Of a stretch of DNA of 52,440 bases, positions 17,353 through 25,025 are shown piece after piece. This DNA is from Pseudomonadota bacterium. Its GTDB lineage: Bacteria; Pseudomonadota; Gammaproteobacteria; Steroidobacterales; Steroidobacteraceae. Where the stretch lies: NCBI GenBank assembly GCA_021843755.1, contig JAKBWB010000054.1:1-52440 (forward strand). Reading direction: 5' to 3'. The position numbers and the translations under genes were made by a program. Position 1 is the first letter of the stretch, and every line of letters starts with the position of its first letter. The notes under the pieces were generated by a model. That model did not search any database. It was given only the letters and a program-made list of their open reading frames with translations, and was not told where the DNA came from.

Positions 17353-19392
17353 ATGATGCACCGCTTGGTGCATCCCGTGGCCGCTCCATTCCCCATGCTT
17401 CTCATCGGCTGTGTCGGACTCCTGCTGGGCTGGACGGTGATCGGCCTGGCCGGGCTCGTGCGCCCACGCAGTGTGGTTCTGGCCGGACGGCTCCTGTTTC
17501 CGCTCGGGGCGCTGCTCGGGCTTGCGCTCGCGGTGCTCGCCGGGGCGAGCCTGCTCGGGGGCGGCATCGAGCGGCTCATCCTGCCGATCGGTCTGCCCAA
17601 CCTGCCGATGCACCTGCGGCTCGATCCTCTCTCGAGCATCTTTCTGCTGCTGCTCGGCGCCTCCTCGTTCGGCATTTCGCTGTTCGCCGGGGGGTACTTC
17701 CGGGTCGGGGAGGGGACGGCCCCGGGACTGTTGTGCCTGCAGTACCACCTGTTCCTGGCGGCCATGGGGCTGGTGCTCATCGCGGACGATGCGTACAGCT
17801 TTCTGGTGGCCTGGGAGGTGATGGCGCTTGCCTCCTACTTTCTCGTCACCACTCAGCACCGCATTGCGGAGATTCGGCGCGCCGGCTTCATCTATCTACT
17901 GATGGCGCACGTGGGCGCGATCTGCCTGCTGCTGTGCTTCGGCGTGCTGCAGGGGGGGGGCTGGCACTTCACCTTCCACGCCATGCGCTCGGCGCACCTC
18001 TCGCTCGGTTGGGCGACGGTGGCGTTCGCGCTGGCGCTCCTCGGCTTCGGCGCCAAGGCGGGGCTGGTGCCGCTGCACGTCTGGTTGCCCGAAGCACACC
18101 CGGCGGCGCCGTCACCGGTCTCGGCGCTCATGAGCGGCGTCATGCTGAAGACGGCCGTCTACGGCATGCTGCGGGTGGGGCTCGACCTGCTGGGCCGGCC
18201 GGTGTGGTGGTGGGGACTGGCGCCGCTGATCCTCGGACTGTTCACGATCGTCTACGGGGTGCTGTTCGCGGCCGTGCAGACGGACATGAAGCGCCTGCTC
18301 GCGTACTCGTCCGTCGAGAACATCGGCATGGTGTTCACCGGCATCGGGCTGACGATCGTCTTCGCCGGCTCGGGGCTGAAGGTGATCGCGGCGCTTGCGC
18401 TGCTCGCCACGCTCTATCATTGCCTCAACCACGCGTTCATGAAGAGCCTGCTGTTCCTCGGCACCGGCTCCGTGCTGCACGCCACCGGCGAGCGCAACCT
18501 TGGACGCCTGGGGGGACTGATTCACCGTATGCCCTGGGTGGCATGGTTGACGCTCATCGGGACGCTCGCGATCGCGGGGCTGCCGCCGCTGAACGGCTTC
18601 GTGTCGGAGTGGCTGCTGCTGCAGTCATTTTTGTTCACCGGGCACCTGCCGCACGCGTTCGTGAATCTCCTGATCCCGATGGCCATGGCCCTGGTCGTGC
18701 TCGGGGCCGCCCTGGCCGGCTACGTCATGGTGAAATTCTACGGGGTGATCTTTCTCGGCCAGCCGCGCGAAGCCGCCCTCGCCCGCGCGCATGACTGCGG
18801 CTGGCTCGAGCGGATCGGGCTGACCTGGCTGGCGCTCGGTTGCGTGGCGCTCGGCCTGTTCCCGCTGCAGGTGATCCGGGCGCTCGGGGCGGTTACGCAT
18901 CAGCTGGTCGGGGCGGTCGTTCCGCAGTCCTCCTCCCACTGGTGGCTGCTTGCGCCCGTGCCCGACCGGTCCGTTTCCTATGAGCCGCTGGTCTTTCTGA
19001 CGGCAACTTTGGCCGTGGTGCTCATGACCGTCTTGGCCGTGCGCCTCACCTACCGCCAGCGCGAACGGCGCGGGCCCGCTTGGGATTGCGGCGCGGGCAA
19101 CCTCACGGCACGCATGCAGGACACCGCGGAGGGCTTCGGCCAGCCGATCCGCCATCTGTTCCGGCCGTTTTTCCAGATCGAGCGCGAGCTTCCGGAGCCG
19201 ACCGATCGCGCACCCCGTTACCGCGTGGTCGTTCGGGAGCGGATCTGGCGGTTGGTGTATGAGCCGATTTCCGGCGCCGTCGAGGGGCTGGCCAACACTG
19301 CCGCTCGCTTGCAGCAGGGGCGCATCTCGGTGTACCTGCTGTACAGTTTCCTGACGCTGCTGGTGTTGCTGGCGGTGGCGCTGCTCAGATGA
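17353..19392 (+). CDS. hyfB: hydrogenase-4 subunit B-like (HyfB/NuoL-type) membrane subunit
   Basis: The polytopic membrane protein (679 residues from ATG 17353; 665 from ATG 17395) belongs to the antiporter-like NuoL/HyfB family. The ion-channel core is clear: GFGAKAGLVPLHVWLPEAHP, then AAPSPVSALMSGVMLK, with later VQTDMKRLLAYSSVENIG and NHAFMKSLLFLG. The C-terminal part carries the family's WDCGAGN segment and a final hydrophobic helix. It should conduct protons or sodium ions for the complex encoded by the next five genes. The start is uncertain because no ribosome site is seen and a palindrome overlaps the upstream ATG pair. The next gene overlaps its stop by 4 bp. Confidence 0.88.
   Translation: MMHRLVHPVAAPFPMLLIGCVGLLLGWTVIGLAGLVRPRSVVLAGRLLFPLGALLGLALAVLAGASLLGGGIERLILPIGLPNLPMHLRLDPLSSIFLLLLGASSFGISLFAGGYFRVGEGTAPGLLCLQYHLFLAAMGLVLIADDAYSFLVAWEVMALASYFLVTTQHRIAEIRRAGFIYLLMAHVGAICLLLCFGVLQGGGWHFTFHAMRSAHLSLGWATVAFALALLGFGAKAGLVPLHVWLPEAHPAAPSPVSALMSGVMLKTAVYGMLRVGLDLLGRPVWWWGLAPLILGLFTIVYGVLFAAVQTDMKRLLAYSSVENIGMVFTGIGLTIVFAGSGLKVIAALALLATLYHCLNHAFMKSLLFLGTGSVLHATGERNLGRLGGLIHRMPWVAWLTLIGTLAIAGLPPLNGFVSEWLLLQSFLFTGHLPHAFVNLLIPMAMALVVLGAALAGYVMVKFYGVIFLGQPREAALARAHDCGWLERIGLTWLALGCVALGLFPLQVIRALGAVTHQLVGAVVPQSSSHWWLLAPVPDRSVSYEPLVFLTATLAVVLMTVLAVRLTYRQRERRGPAWDCGAGNLTARMQDTAEGFGQPIRHLFRPFFQIERELPEPTDRAPRYRVVVRERIWRLVYEPISGAVEGLANTAARLQQGRISVYLLYSFLTLLVLLAVALLR
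17355..17374. promoter_or_regulatory. perfect palindromic operator candidate
   Basis: GATGCACC-GCTT-GGTGCATC is an exact 8-bp inverted repeat with a 4-bp spacer. It lies between the divergent RHH and hyfB-like genes, just downstream of an AT-rich GATAATAT patch (17345-17352) that could be a -10 element. If transcription of the membrane-complex operon starts there, translation must begin at a start codon 3' of the palindrome, such as GTG 17377 or ATG 17395. Confidence 0.6.
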
Positions 19393-20339
19393 ACGCGATC
19401 GACTGGATCACACAGGTGCTCGAGGTCGTGGTGGCGGTTGCGGCCGCCCCGGCCTTTCTCGGCTGGCTGAACCAATGCCGCGCCTGGCTGCAGAATCGGC
19501 GGGCACCGAGCCTGTGGTTGCCTTACCGGAACCTGCACAAGCTGTTTCACAAGGAGGCGCTGATCGCCGAGAGCGCCTCGCCGCTGTTCCGGATCGCCCC
19601 GTACGTGGTCTTCGGCACGATGGTGGTGGCCGCGGGCATAATTCCCTCGATGAGCACGCGGCTGCCGCTGGTCGGCTCGGCCGACGCGATCGCGTTGGTC
19701 GGTTTGTTCGCCGCGGCGCGCATGTTCATGACGCTGGCGGCGATGGATGTCGGCACCGCGTTCGGCACGCTGGGCGCGCGCCGCGAGATGATGGTCGGCT
19801 TTCTGGCCGAGCCGGCGCTGTTGATGGTGATCTTCGTCGCCTCGCAGATCTCCTCGAGCACCGCGCTGCCGGTGATCACCGATCATCTCGCATCCGGGCA
19901 CCTGGGGCTTTCCCCCGGGCTCGCCTTCAGCGCGGTGGCCTTCATCCTGGTCCTGCTGGCGGAGAATGCCCGCATTCCCGTCGACAATCCCGCCACCCAC
20001 CTCGAACTCACCATGATCCACGAGGCCATGCTGCTCGAGTACTCGGCGCGGCACCTGGCTCTGATGGAATGGGCCGCTCAACTGAAGCTGTTCAACTACG
20101 TCTGCATCGGCTTCGCGCTGTTCCTTCCCTGGGGGGTGGCGAGGGCGCACATCGGACCGATAGGGCTCGCCGTGGCCATCCCCGCGCTTGCGATGAAGCT
20201 TGCGGTGGCGGGCGCGGCCTTGGCGTTGATCGAGACCGTGTCCGCCAAGATGCGAGTCATGCGGATACCGGAGTTCCTCGCCACGGCGTTCCTGTTCGCG
20301 GTACTGGGTCTGCTGGTGCACGTGCTGCTGAAGGCATGA
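19389..20339 (+). CDS. hyfC: hydrogenase-4 subunit C-like (HyfC/NuoH-type) membrane subunit
   Basis: The 316-residue protein is a NuoH/HycD/HyfC homologue with eight or so membrane helices. It is the module that connects the redox arm to the membrane arm in complex I and group 4 hydrogenases. Typical segments are RNLHKLFHKEALIAESASPLF on the cytoplasmic side and the acidic loop LAENARIPVDNPATHLELTM, followed by HEAMLLEYS. These acidic residues line the quinone or proton entry path in relatives. The ATG overlaps the hyfB stop (ATGA), and its own stop overlaps the next ATG, so the operon is tightly coupled. Confidence 0.92.
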   Translation: MNAIDWITQVLEVVVAVAAAPAFLGWLNQCRAWLQNRRAPSLWLPYRNLHKLFHKEALIAESASPLFRIAPYVVFGTMVVAAGIIPSMSTRLPLVGSADAIALVGLFAAARMFMTLAAMDVGTAFGTLGARREMMVGFLAEPALLMVIFVASQISSSTALPVITDHLASGHLGLSPGLAFSAVAFILVLLAENARIPVDNPATHLELTMIHEAMLLEYSARHLALMEWAAQLKLFNYVCIGFALFLPWGVARAHIGPIGLAVAIPALAMKLAVAGAALALIETVSAKMRVMRIPEFLATAFLFAVLGLLVHVLLKA

Positions 20340-21013
20340 GCGTGATGACCCACCTGCCCCTGTATCAGCAGCTGCTCGACAGCTGCGCGGCGTTGCTGTT
20401 GCTGTTGTCCTTCGCCATGTTGTCGCAGCGGCGGGTGGTGGCCCTGGTCAATCTATACGCGGTGCAGGGCGCGGTGCTCGCCGCGACGACCCTGTTGCTC
20501 GCCTGGCGGACCGGTCAGGATCATCTGTACGTCTCGGCCGCATTGACTCTCGCGCTCAAGGTGATGTTGCTGCCGTGGCTGCTGCACCGGCTCATCCGCA
20601 GGCTGCAGGTGCATCGGGACACCGAGCCGCTGCTCAACGTCTCGGGCACCATGCTCGTGGGGCTCGTGATCGTGGTGTTCGCCTTTTCATTGGCGCAGCC
20701 GATCACGCGGCTCGCCAGCACGGCAACCCGCAGCGCCATCGGTATCGCACTCGCCGTGGTGCTGCTCGCCTTCTTGATGATGATCACGCGGCGCAAGGCC
20801 GTGTCGCAGGTGATGGGGTTCCTGTCGATGGAGAACGGCGTGCTGTTCGGCGCGATGAGCGCCAGCTACGGCATGCCCATGATCGTGGAGCTGGGAATGG
20901 CGCTCGATGTGCTGGTGGCCGTGCTGGTGCTGGGGGTGTTCTTCTTTCAGATCCGTGAGCGGTTCGACAGCCTCGATCTGCACCACTTGGAGAGTCTGAA
21001 GGAGCACCAATAG
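20336..21013 (+). CDS. hyfE: hydrogenase-4 subunit E-like (HyfE) membrane protein
   Basis: The 225-residue protein has about seven hydrophobic segments and an NuoK-like second half (FLSMENGVLFGAM, then MIVELGMALDVLVAVLVLGV), the distinguishing feature of HyfE. E. coli HyfE is of similar size. The embedded glutamates in MEN and VEL match the channel carboxylates of NuoK. It starts at ATG 20336, inside the hyfC stop codon, and ends one base before the start of the next gene. It is one of the ion-translocating parts of the complex. Confidence 0.88.
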   Translation: MSVMTHLPLYQQLLDSCAALLLLLSFAMLSQRRVVALVNLYAVQGAVLAATTLLLAWRTGQDHLYVSAALTLALKVMLLPWLLHRLIRRLQVHRDTEPLLNVSGTMLVGLVIVVFAFSLAQPITRLASTATRSAIGIALAVVLLAFLMMITRRKAVSQVMGFLSMENGVLFGAMSASYGMPMIVELGMALDVLVAVLVLGVFFFQIRERFDSLDLHHLESLKEHQ

Positions 21014-21014
21014 C

Positions 21015-22469
21015 GTGGCCTTGCTGCTGTTACTGATTCTGCCGCTCATGGGCGCCGCGTTGCTCGGGATCACCGGCGCTCACCGGCGCGCCCCCGAGGT
21101 CAATGCGGCCTTCAGCCTCGGAACGTTGCTCGCCGCCTGCGGCCTCGCCGTGCGGGTGATCCGCCACGGCGATCTGCTGCTCGGGCGCGAGCAGTTCTTC
21201 ATCGACCCGTTCAATGTCTTTCTGGTGACGCTGACGGCGTTCGTCGGGCTGACTACGGCGCTGTTCTCGCGTCCCTACATGCGCATCGAGCTCGATCATG
21301 GCCGCCTGACACCGGGAAAACTGCGCCTTTACCACAGCATGTACCAGCTGTTCATGTTCACCATGCTGCTGGCGCTCACGACCAACAACATGGGATTGAT
21401 GTGGGTCGCCATGGAGGGGGCGACGCTCTCCACGGTGCTGCTCGTGACCCTGTATCGGACGCCCGCGAGCCTCGAGGCGGGCTGGAAGTACTTCATTCTT
21501 TGTGGCGTCGGCATCGCGCAGGCCCTCTTCGGCACCGTTCTGTTGTACGTGGCGGCCGAAAAAGTGCTCGGGTCCCAGGGCGTGACGGCGCTGCTGTGGA
21601 CGCATCTCGACGCCGTCAAATCGCAGCTCGAGCCGACGGTGCTCGCGCTCGCCTTCGTGTTCCTGCTGGTCGGCTACGGCACCAAGGTGGGGCTGGTGCC
21701 GCTGCACAACTGGCTGCCGGATGCGCACGCGGAGGGGCCCACGCCGATCTCGGCCGTGCTGTCCGGGCTGCTGCTCAATGTGGCTCTCTACACGGTGGTG
21801 CGCAGCAAGGTGCTGGTCGAGGGCTCGGTGCACTCGCAACTGCCGTCCCGATTGCTCATGGGGTTCGGGCTGGTGTCGGTGGTGGTGGCGGCGCTGCTGC
21901 TGTGGCGGCAGCGTGACATCAAGCGCCTGTTCGCATATTCGTCCATCGAGCACATGGGGATCGCGACGTTCGCGTTCGGCATGGGCGGGCCCATCGCCAA
22001 CTTCGCCGCGCTCCTGCACATGACCGTGCACTCGCTCACCAAATCCTCGATCTTCTTCACCGCGGGGCACGCCGCGCAGAACGCGGGCACCCAGGCGATG
22101 GATCGTATCCGCGGCCTGATCACCCTCTCGCCCACGGTAGGCTGGGGACTGATGCTCGGCTCGCTCGCCATCCTCGGGGTGCCGCCCTTCGGGGTGTTCA
22201 CCAGCGAGTTTCTGATCCTCACGACCGCCATGCGCACCCAACCGTGGGCAACACCGATCTTGCTCGCGGCGCTCGCCGTGGCGTTCGCGGCCATCTTCTC
22301 CAAAGTGCAGCCCATGGTGTTCGGTGAAACCACCGGTCGCCCTCTGCCGCATGCGCCGGCGCTGCTGCCGGTGTTCACGCACCTTGCCATCGTGCTGCTG
22401 CTCGGGCTGTACATTCCGCACTACCTCGCCGATTGGTATCGAGCCGCGGCTCACCTGATTGGAGGCTAG
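21015..22469 (+). CDS. hyfF: hydrogenase-4 subunit F-like (HyfF/NuoN-type) membrane subunit
   Basis: The 484-residue membrane protein is a second antiporter-like subunit, of the HyfF/NuoM/NuoN type. Signature stretches are VGYGTKVGLVPLHNWLPDAH followed by AEGPTPISAVLSGLLL, then RQRDIKRLFAYSSIEHMGI and HSLTKSSIFFTAGH. The lysines in broken helices match those that shuttle protons in complex I. Translation starts at GTG 21015, one base after the hyfE stop. With HyfB and HyfE, the complex has three potential ion-translocating subunits. Confidence 0.92.
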   Translation: MALLLLLILPLMGAALLGITGAHRRAPEVNAAFSLGTLLAACGLAVRVIRHGDLLLGREQFFIDPFNVFLVTLTAFVGLTTALFSRPYMRIELDHGRLTPGKLRLYHSMYQLFMFTMLLALTTNNMGLMWVAMEGATLSTVLLVTLYRTPASLEAGWKYFILCGVGIAQALFGTVLLYVAAEKVLGSQGVTALLWTHLDAVKSQLEPTVLALAFVFLLVGYGTKVGLVPLHNWLPDAHAEGPTPISAVLSGLLLNVALYTVVRSKVLVEGSVHSQLPSRLLMGFGLVSVVVAALLLWRQRDIKRLFAYSSIEHMGIATFAFGMGGPIANFAALLHMTVHSLTKSSIFFTAGHAAQNAGTQAMDRIRGLITLSPTVGWGLMLGSLAILGVPPFGVFTSEFLILTTAMRTQPWATPILLAALAVAFAAIFSKVQPMVFGETTGRPLPHAPALLPVFTHLAIVLLLGLYIPHYLADWYRAAAHLIGG

Positions 22470-22508
22470 AGTCATGCGGGACAACAGCCACTGCGCGAGG
22501 ATCGCGCG

Positions 22509-23996
22509 ATGCCCCTGAGGCGCTGGTGGGATCGCGCCGAGCCGGTCTCGGGGGCGCCGCAGGTGCGCGGTCTCGGCGTGCGGTCCGAGGAGTGGCTGCA
22601 GGTGGCGCAGGATGTCGCGGCGGCCGGCGGCGTGCTGCATGCTCTGTGGGGGAGTTCCACGGCGGCGAGCGGCGGCTCGGCGGGCGAGCGGGCCGTCTAC
22701 GCCGCGTATTTGACGGACCAGGGTGTGTTGGTCGTCGAGCTCGCGTTGCCTGTCGATGCCGCTCACCTCTATCCGGGACTGGAGAGTATCTTCCCCGCCG
22801 CCGCCCGGATGCAGCGGGCCGCGCGCGATCTTTTCGGCGTCCGTTCGAGCGATCCGGATGCGCGGCCCTGGCTCGATCACGACCGGCCCTACGAGTTCGT
22901 ACGGGTGGATGGGGAGGGGGTTCATGAGATCGCCGTGGGGCCGGTGCATGCCGGCACCATAGAGCCCGGGCATTTCCGCTTCTCCGTGGTCGGGGAGAAG
23001 GTGCTGAAGCTCGAGGAGCGCCTCGGCTACGCGCACAAGGGCCTCGAGCAGCGCTTCACCGAGCTGCCCATCTTGCAAGGCCACCGGCTCGCCGCGCGCG
23101 TGTCGGGCGATTCGGCGGTGGCGTATGCCTGGGCCTATTGCCAGGCGTTGGAAGGCATGACGGGCTGTGCGCTCCCGCCGCGCGCGGCCTGGCTTCGCGC
23201 CGTGTGTCTGGAGCTCGAGCGGCTCGCGAATCATCTCGGGGATCTCGGCGCGCTTGGAAATGATGCGGGATTTGCATTCGGATTGACGCAGTTTTCCCGC
23301 CTCAAGGAGGATCTGCTGCGTGCCACGGCGGCCGCATTCGGTCAGCGCTATCTATTCGATGTGCTCGTCCCGGGAGGCGTGGCGGTTGATCTGTCGGCCC
23401 GGGGAGCCGCCGCGTTGGCCGATGCGGTGTGGGCGGTGTGCGCCGAGACCGTCGAATTACGCCGCATTTACGACGAGCACGAAGGCGTGCGTGATCGGTT
23501 CACGGGCACGGGGCGCCTCGCGCCGCAGCTGGCCGCCCGACTCGGAGTGGTCGGGCTGGCGGGCCGGGCCAGCGGGCAGGCGCGCGATGTGCGTGTGGAT
23601 CTGCCGGTGCTGCCATACACGGAGGTGCACATCGCAAAAGTCGTACAACACGGCGGGGACGTCGCCTCGCGGGTGGCGGTGCGATTCGAGGAGGTGCAAG
23701 TGTCCGGCCGCATGCTGATCGGCTTGCTGGCGAGACTGCCGCGCGGCGCGCACGCGACGGCGGTCGGCGTGCCGGAGGACGGCGCGTTCGGCGTCGGTCT
23801 CATCGAGGGGTGGCGCGGACCGGTGCTCGTTGCACTGCAGGCCGGGCCGTCCGGCGCGATCCGGCGCTGTCACCCGCACGATCCATCCTGGCAGAACTGG
23901 CCGGCGCTGGAGCACGCCATCATGGACAACATCGTGGCGGACTTTCCGCTCATCAACAAATCGTTCAACCTGGCCTACAGCGGCGTGGACCTCTAG
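22509..23996 (+). CDS. hyfG: HyfG/HycE-like large subunit lacking NiFe ligands (Ehr type)
   Basis: The 495-residue protein is a NuoC-NuoD fusion as in HycE/HyfG: an N-terminal NuoC-like domain to about residue 150, then the NuoD/large-subunit domain with GPVHAGTIEPGHFRFSVVGE. The nickel-binding motifs are gone. Where active hydrogenases have RxCGxC, this protein has RVSGDS (197-202), with both cysteines replaced by serine. The C-terminus ends in SFNLAYSGVDL with no DPCxxC and no cleavable tail. It therefore cannot carry a NiFe site and does not need the maturation protease. This is the defining trait of energy-converting-hydrogenase-related complexes. The gene is 39 bp after hyfF; its stop is 2 bp before the next start. 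Confidence 0.9.
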   Translation: MPLRRWWDRAEPVSGAPQVRGLGVRSEEWLQVAQDVAAAGGVLHALWGSSTAASGGSAGERAVYAAYLTDQGVLVVELALPVDAAHLYPGLESIFPAAARMQRAARDLFGVRSSDPDARPWLDHDRPYEFVRVDGEGVHEIAVGPVHAGTIEPGHFRFSVVGEKVLKLEERLGYAHKGLEQRFTELPILQGHRLAARVSGDSAVAYAWAYCQALEGMTGCALPPRAAWLRAVCLELERLANHLGDLGALGNDAGFAFGLTQFSRLKEDLLRATAAAFGQRYLFDVLVPGGVAVDLSARGAAALADAVWAVCAETVELRRIYDEHEGVRDRFTGTGRLAPQLAARLGVVGLAGRASGQARDVRVDLPVLPYTEVHIAKVVQHGGDVASRVAVRFEEVQVSGRMLIGLLARLPRGAHATAVGVPEDGAFGVGLIEGWRGPVLVALQAGPSGAIRRCHPHDPSWQNWPALEHAIMDNIVADFPLINKSFNLAYSGVDL

Positions 23997-23998
23997 CG

Positions 23999-24502
23999 AT
24001 GCTGAAGGCGTTGCGCAAGATCGCATCGATCGGGTTGATCTCGGAGCCGGCGCCCGCGCCCGATGAGCTGCTGCGCGTGCGCCGCGCATTGGACGCCACA
24101 ATCGCCGCGGTGCTCGGCCGGGCGCTGTGCATCCGTCATGTGGATGCCGGCTCGTGCAACGGCTGCGAGCTCGAGATCCAGGCGCTCGGCAACCCGTACT
24201 ACAATCTCGAAGGGCGCAACATCCGCTTCGTCGCCAGTCCGCGGCATGCGGATCTGCTGCTGGTCACCGGCCCGGTGGTGAGGAACATGGAGATGGCGTT
24301 GCGGCGAGTGTATGCGGCGACGCCGGACCCGAAGTTGGTGGTGGCGGTGGGGGACTGCGGCTGTACGGGCGGCATCCTCGGGGAGTGTCCGGCCGCGTTG
24401 GGACGGATCGCAAACGTGATCCCCGTGGACGTGGCGGTGCCGGGATGTCCGCCGAGCCCGGCGCGCATCCTGCAGGCAATCCTGACCGCCATTCAGGGCT
24501 GA
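23999..24502 (+). CDS. hyfI: HyfI/NuoB-like small subunit with one [4Fe-4S] cluster
   Basis: The 167-residue protein is a NuoB/HycG/HyfI homologue that carries the cluster next to the large subunit. All four ligand positions are present: Cys53 and Cys56 in GSCNGCELE, Cys120 and Cys122 in GDCGCTGG (one of them the ligand) and Cys150 in VPGCPPSP. It starts at ATG 23999, two bases after the hyfG stop, and is the last gene of the operon. No ferredoxin-type subunit (HyfA/HyfH/NuoI) follows, so the electron donor or acceptor must dock directly or be encoded elsewhere. Confidence 0.92.
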   Translation: MLKALRKIASIGLISEPAPAPDELLRVRRALDATIAAVLGRALCIRHVDAGSCNGCELEIQALGNPYYNLEGRNIRFVASPRHADLLLVTGPVVRNMEMALRRVYAATPDPKLVVAVGDCGCTGGILGECPAALGRIANVIPVDVAVPGCPPSPARILQAILTAIQG

Positions 24503-24652
24503 TCGAGCCGGCGGCGCGCCGGGTTGCGCCGTCGAGGCCGGCGGCCGTGGCGGAGGATCGAGAATTGACACCGAGGTCGCGCCGGTTATAGTGGGATCGG
24601 CGGCTCCGTGATCCCGGCTCAGTCATCCCTGTCACGCTCGAGGCTAGGTCCG

Positions 24653-24841
24653 ATGCAGGTGATCAGAACGTTTCCGACCCAGGTCGAGGCGGACTTGGCC
24701 AGGATCAGACTGCAAGGCGCGGGGATACCGGGGATGGTCGTGGGCGTCGGCATCGGCATGCAAGGGGGCATCGGCGGGGTCCAGCTGCTGGTGCCGGAGG
24801 ACAGGGTCGAAGCCGCGCTCAAAGCGCTCGACGACGCTTGA
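24653..24841 (+). CDS. DUF2007-family small protein
   Basis: The 62-residue protein starts MQVIRTFPTQVEADLARIRL and continues with a glycine-rich GMVVGVGIGMQGGIGG loop, then VQLLVPEDRVEAALKALDD. This is the pattern of the DUF2007 'putative signal-transducing' domain, a small alpha-beta fold with no assigned biochemical role. The ATG at 24653 fits the family start. It lies 150 bp after the Ehr operon on the same strand but need not be co-transcribed. About 184 bp of gene-free sequence follow before the convergent histidine kinase gene. Confidence 0.75.
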   Translation: MQVIRTFPTQVEADLARIRLQGAGIPGMVVGVGIGMQGGIGGVQLLVPEDRVEAALKALDDA

Positions 24842-25025
24842 GGGGCAATACGCGCCGAAGTCCCTCGATCCGGCGCCAAGCGGCGCCGCTTGGGCGCCCG
24901 GGCGGCCAACTCGGCGCAACCCGCTGCGTATCCCAGTCCCGTTGGGTGGCCCGTCAGTGCGGTGTTCGGCGTCGCGACGCGCTGTGCGCCGGGCCGCTTC
25001 GCGGGGCCGCGGTCCAGGCGCCGAT

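Noticed and set aside
17353-22469. Mrp-type Na+/H+ antiporter operon
   Set aside because: The operon has HyfC, HyfE, HyfG and HyfI homologues and lacks MrpE/F/G-type small subunits.
21030-23234. 734-codon open frame antisense to hyfF and hyfG
   Set aside because: His/Arg/Gln/Glu-rich shadow of hydrophobic membrane-protein codons.
22509-23996. Functional group 4 NiFe-hydrogenase large subunit
   Set aside because: Both N-terminal ligand cysteines are serine and the C-terminal DPCxxC and cleavage tail are absent.
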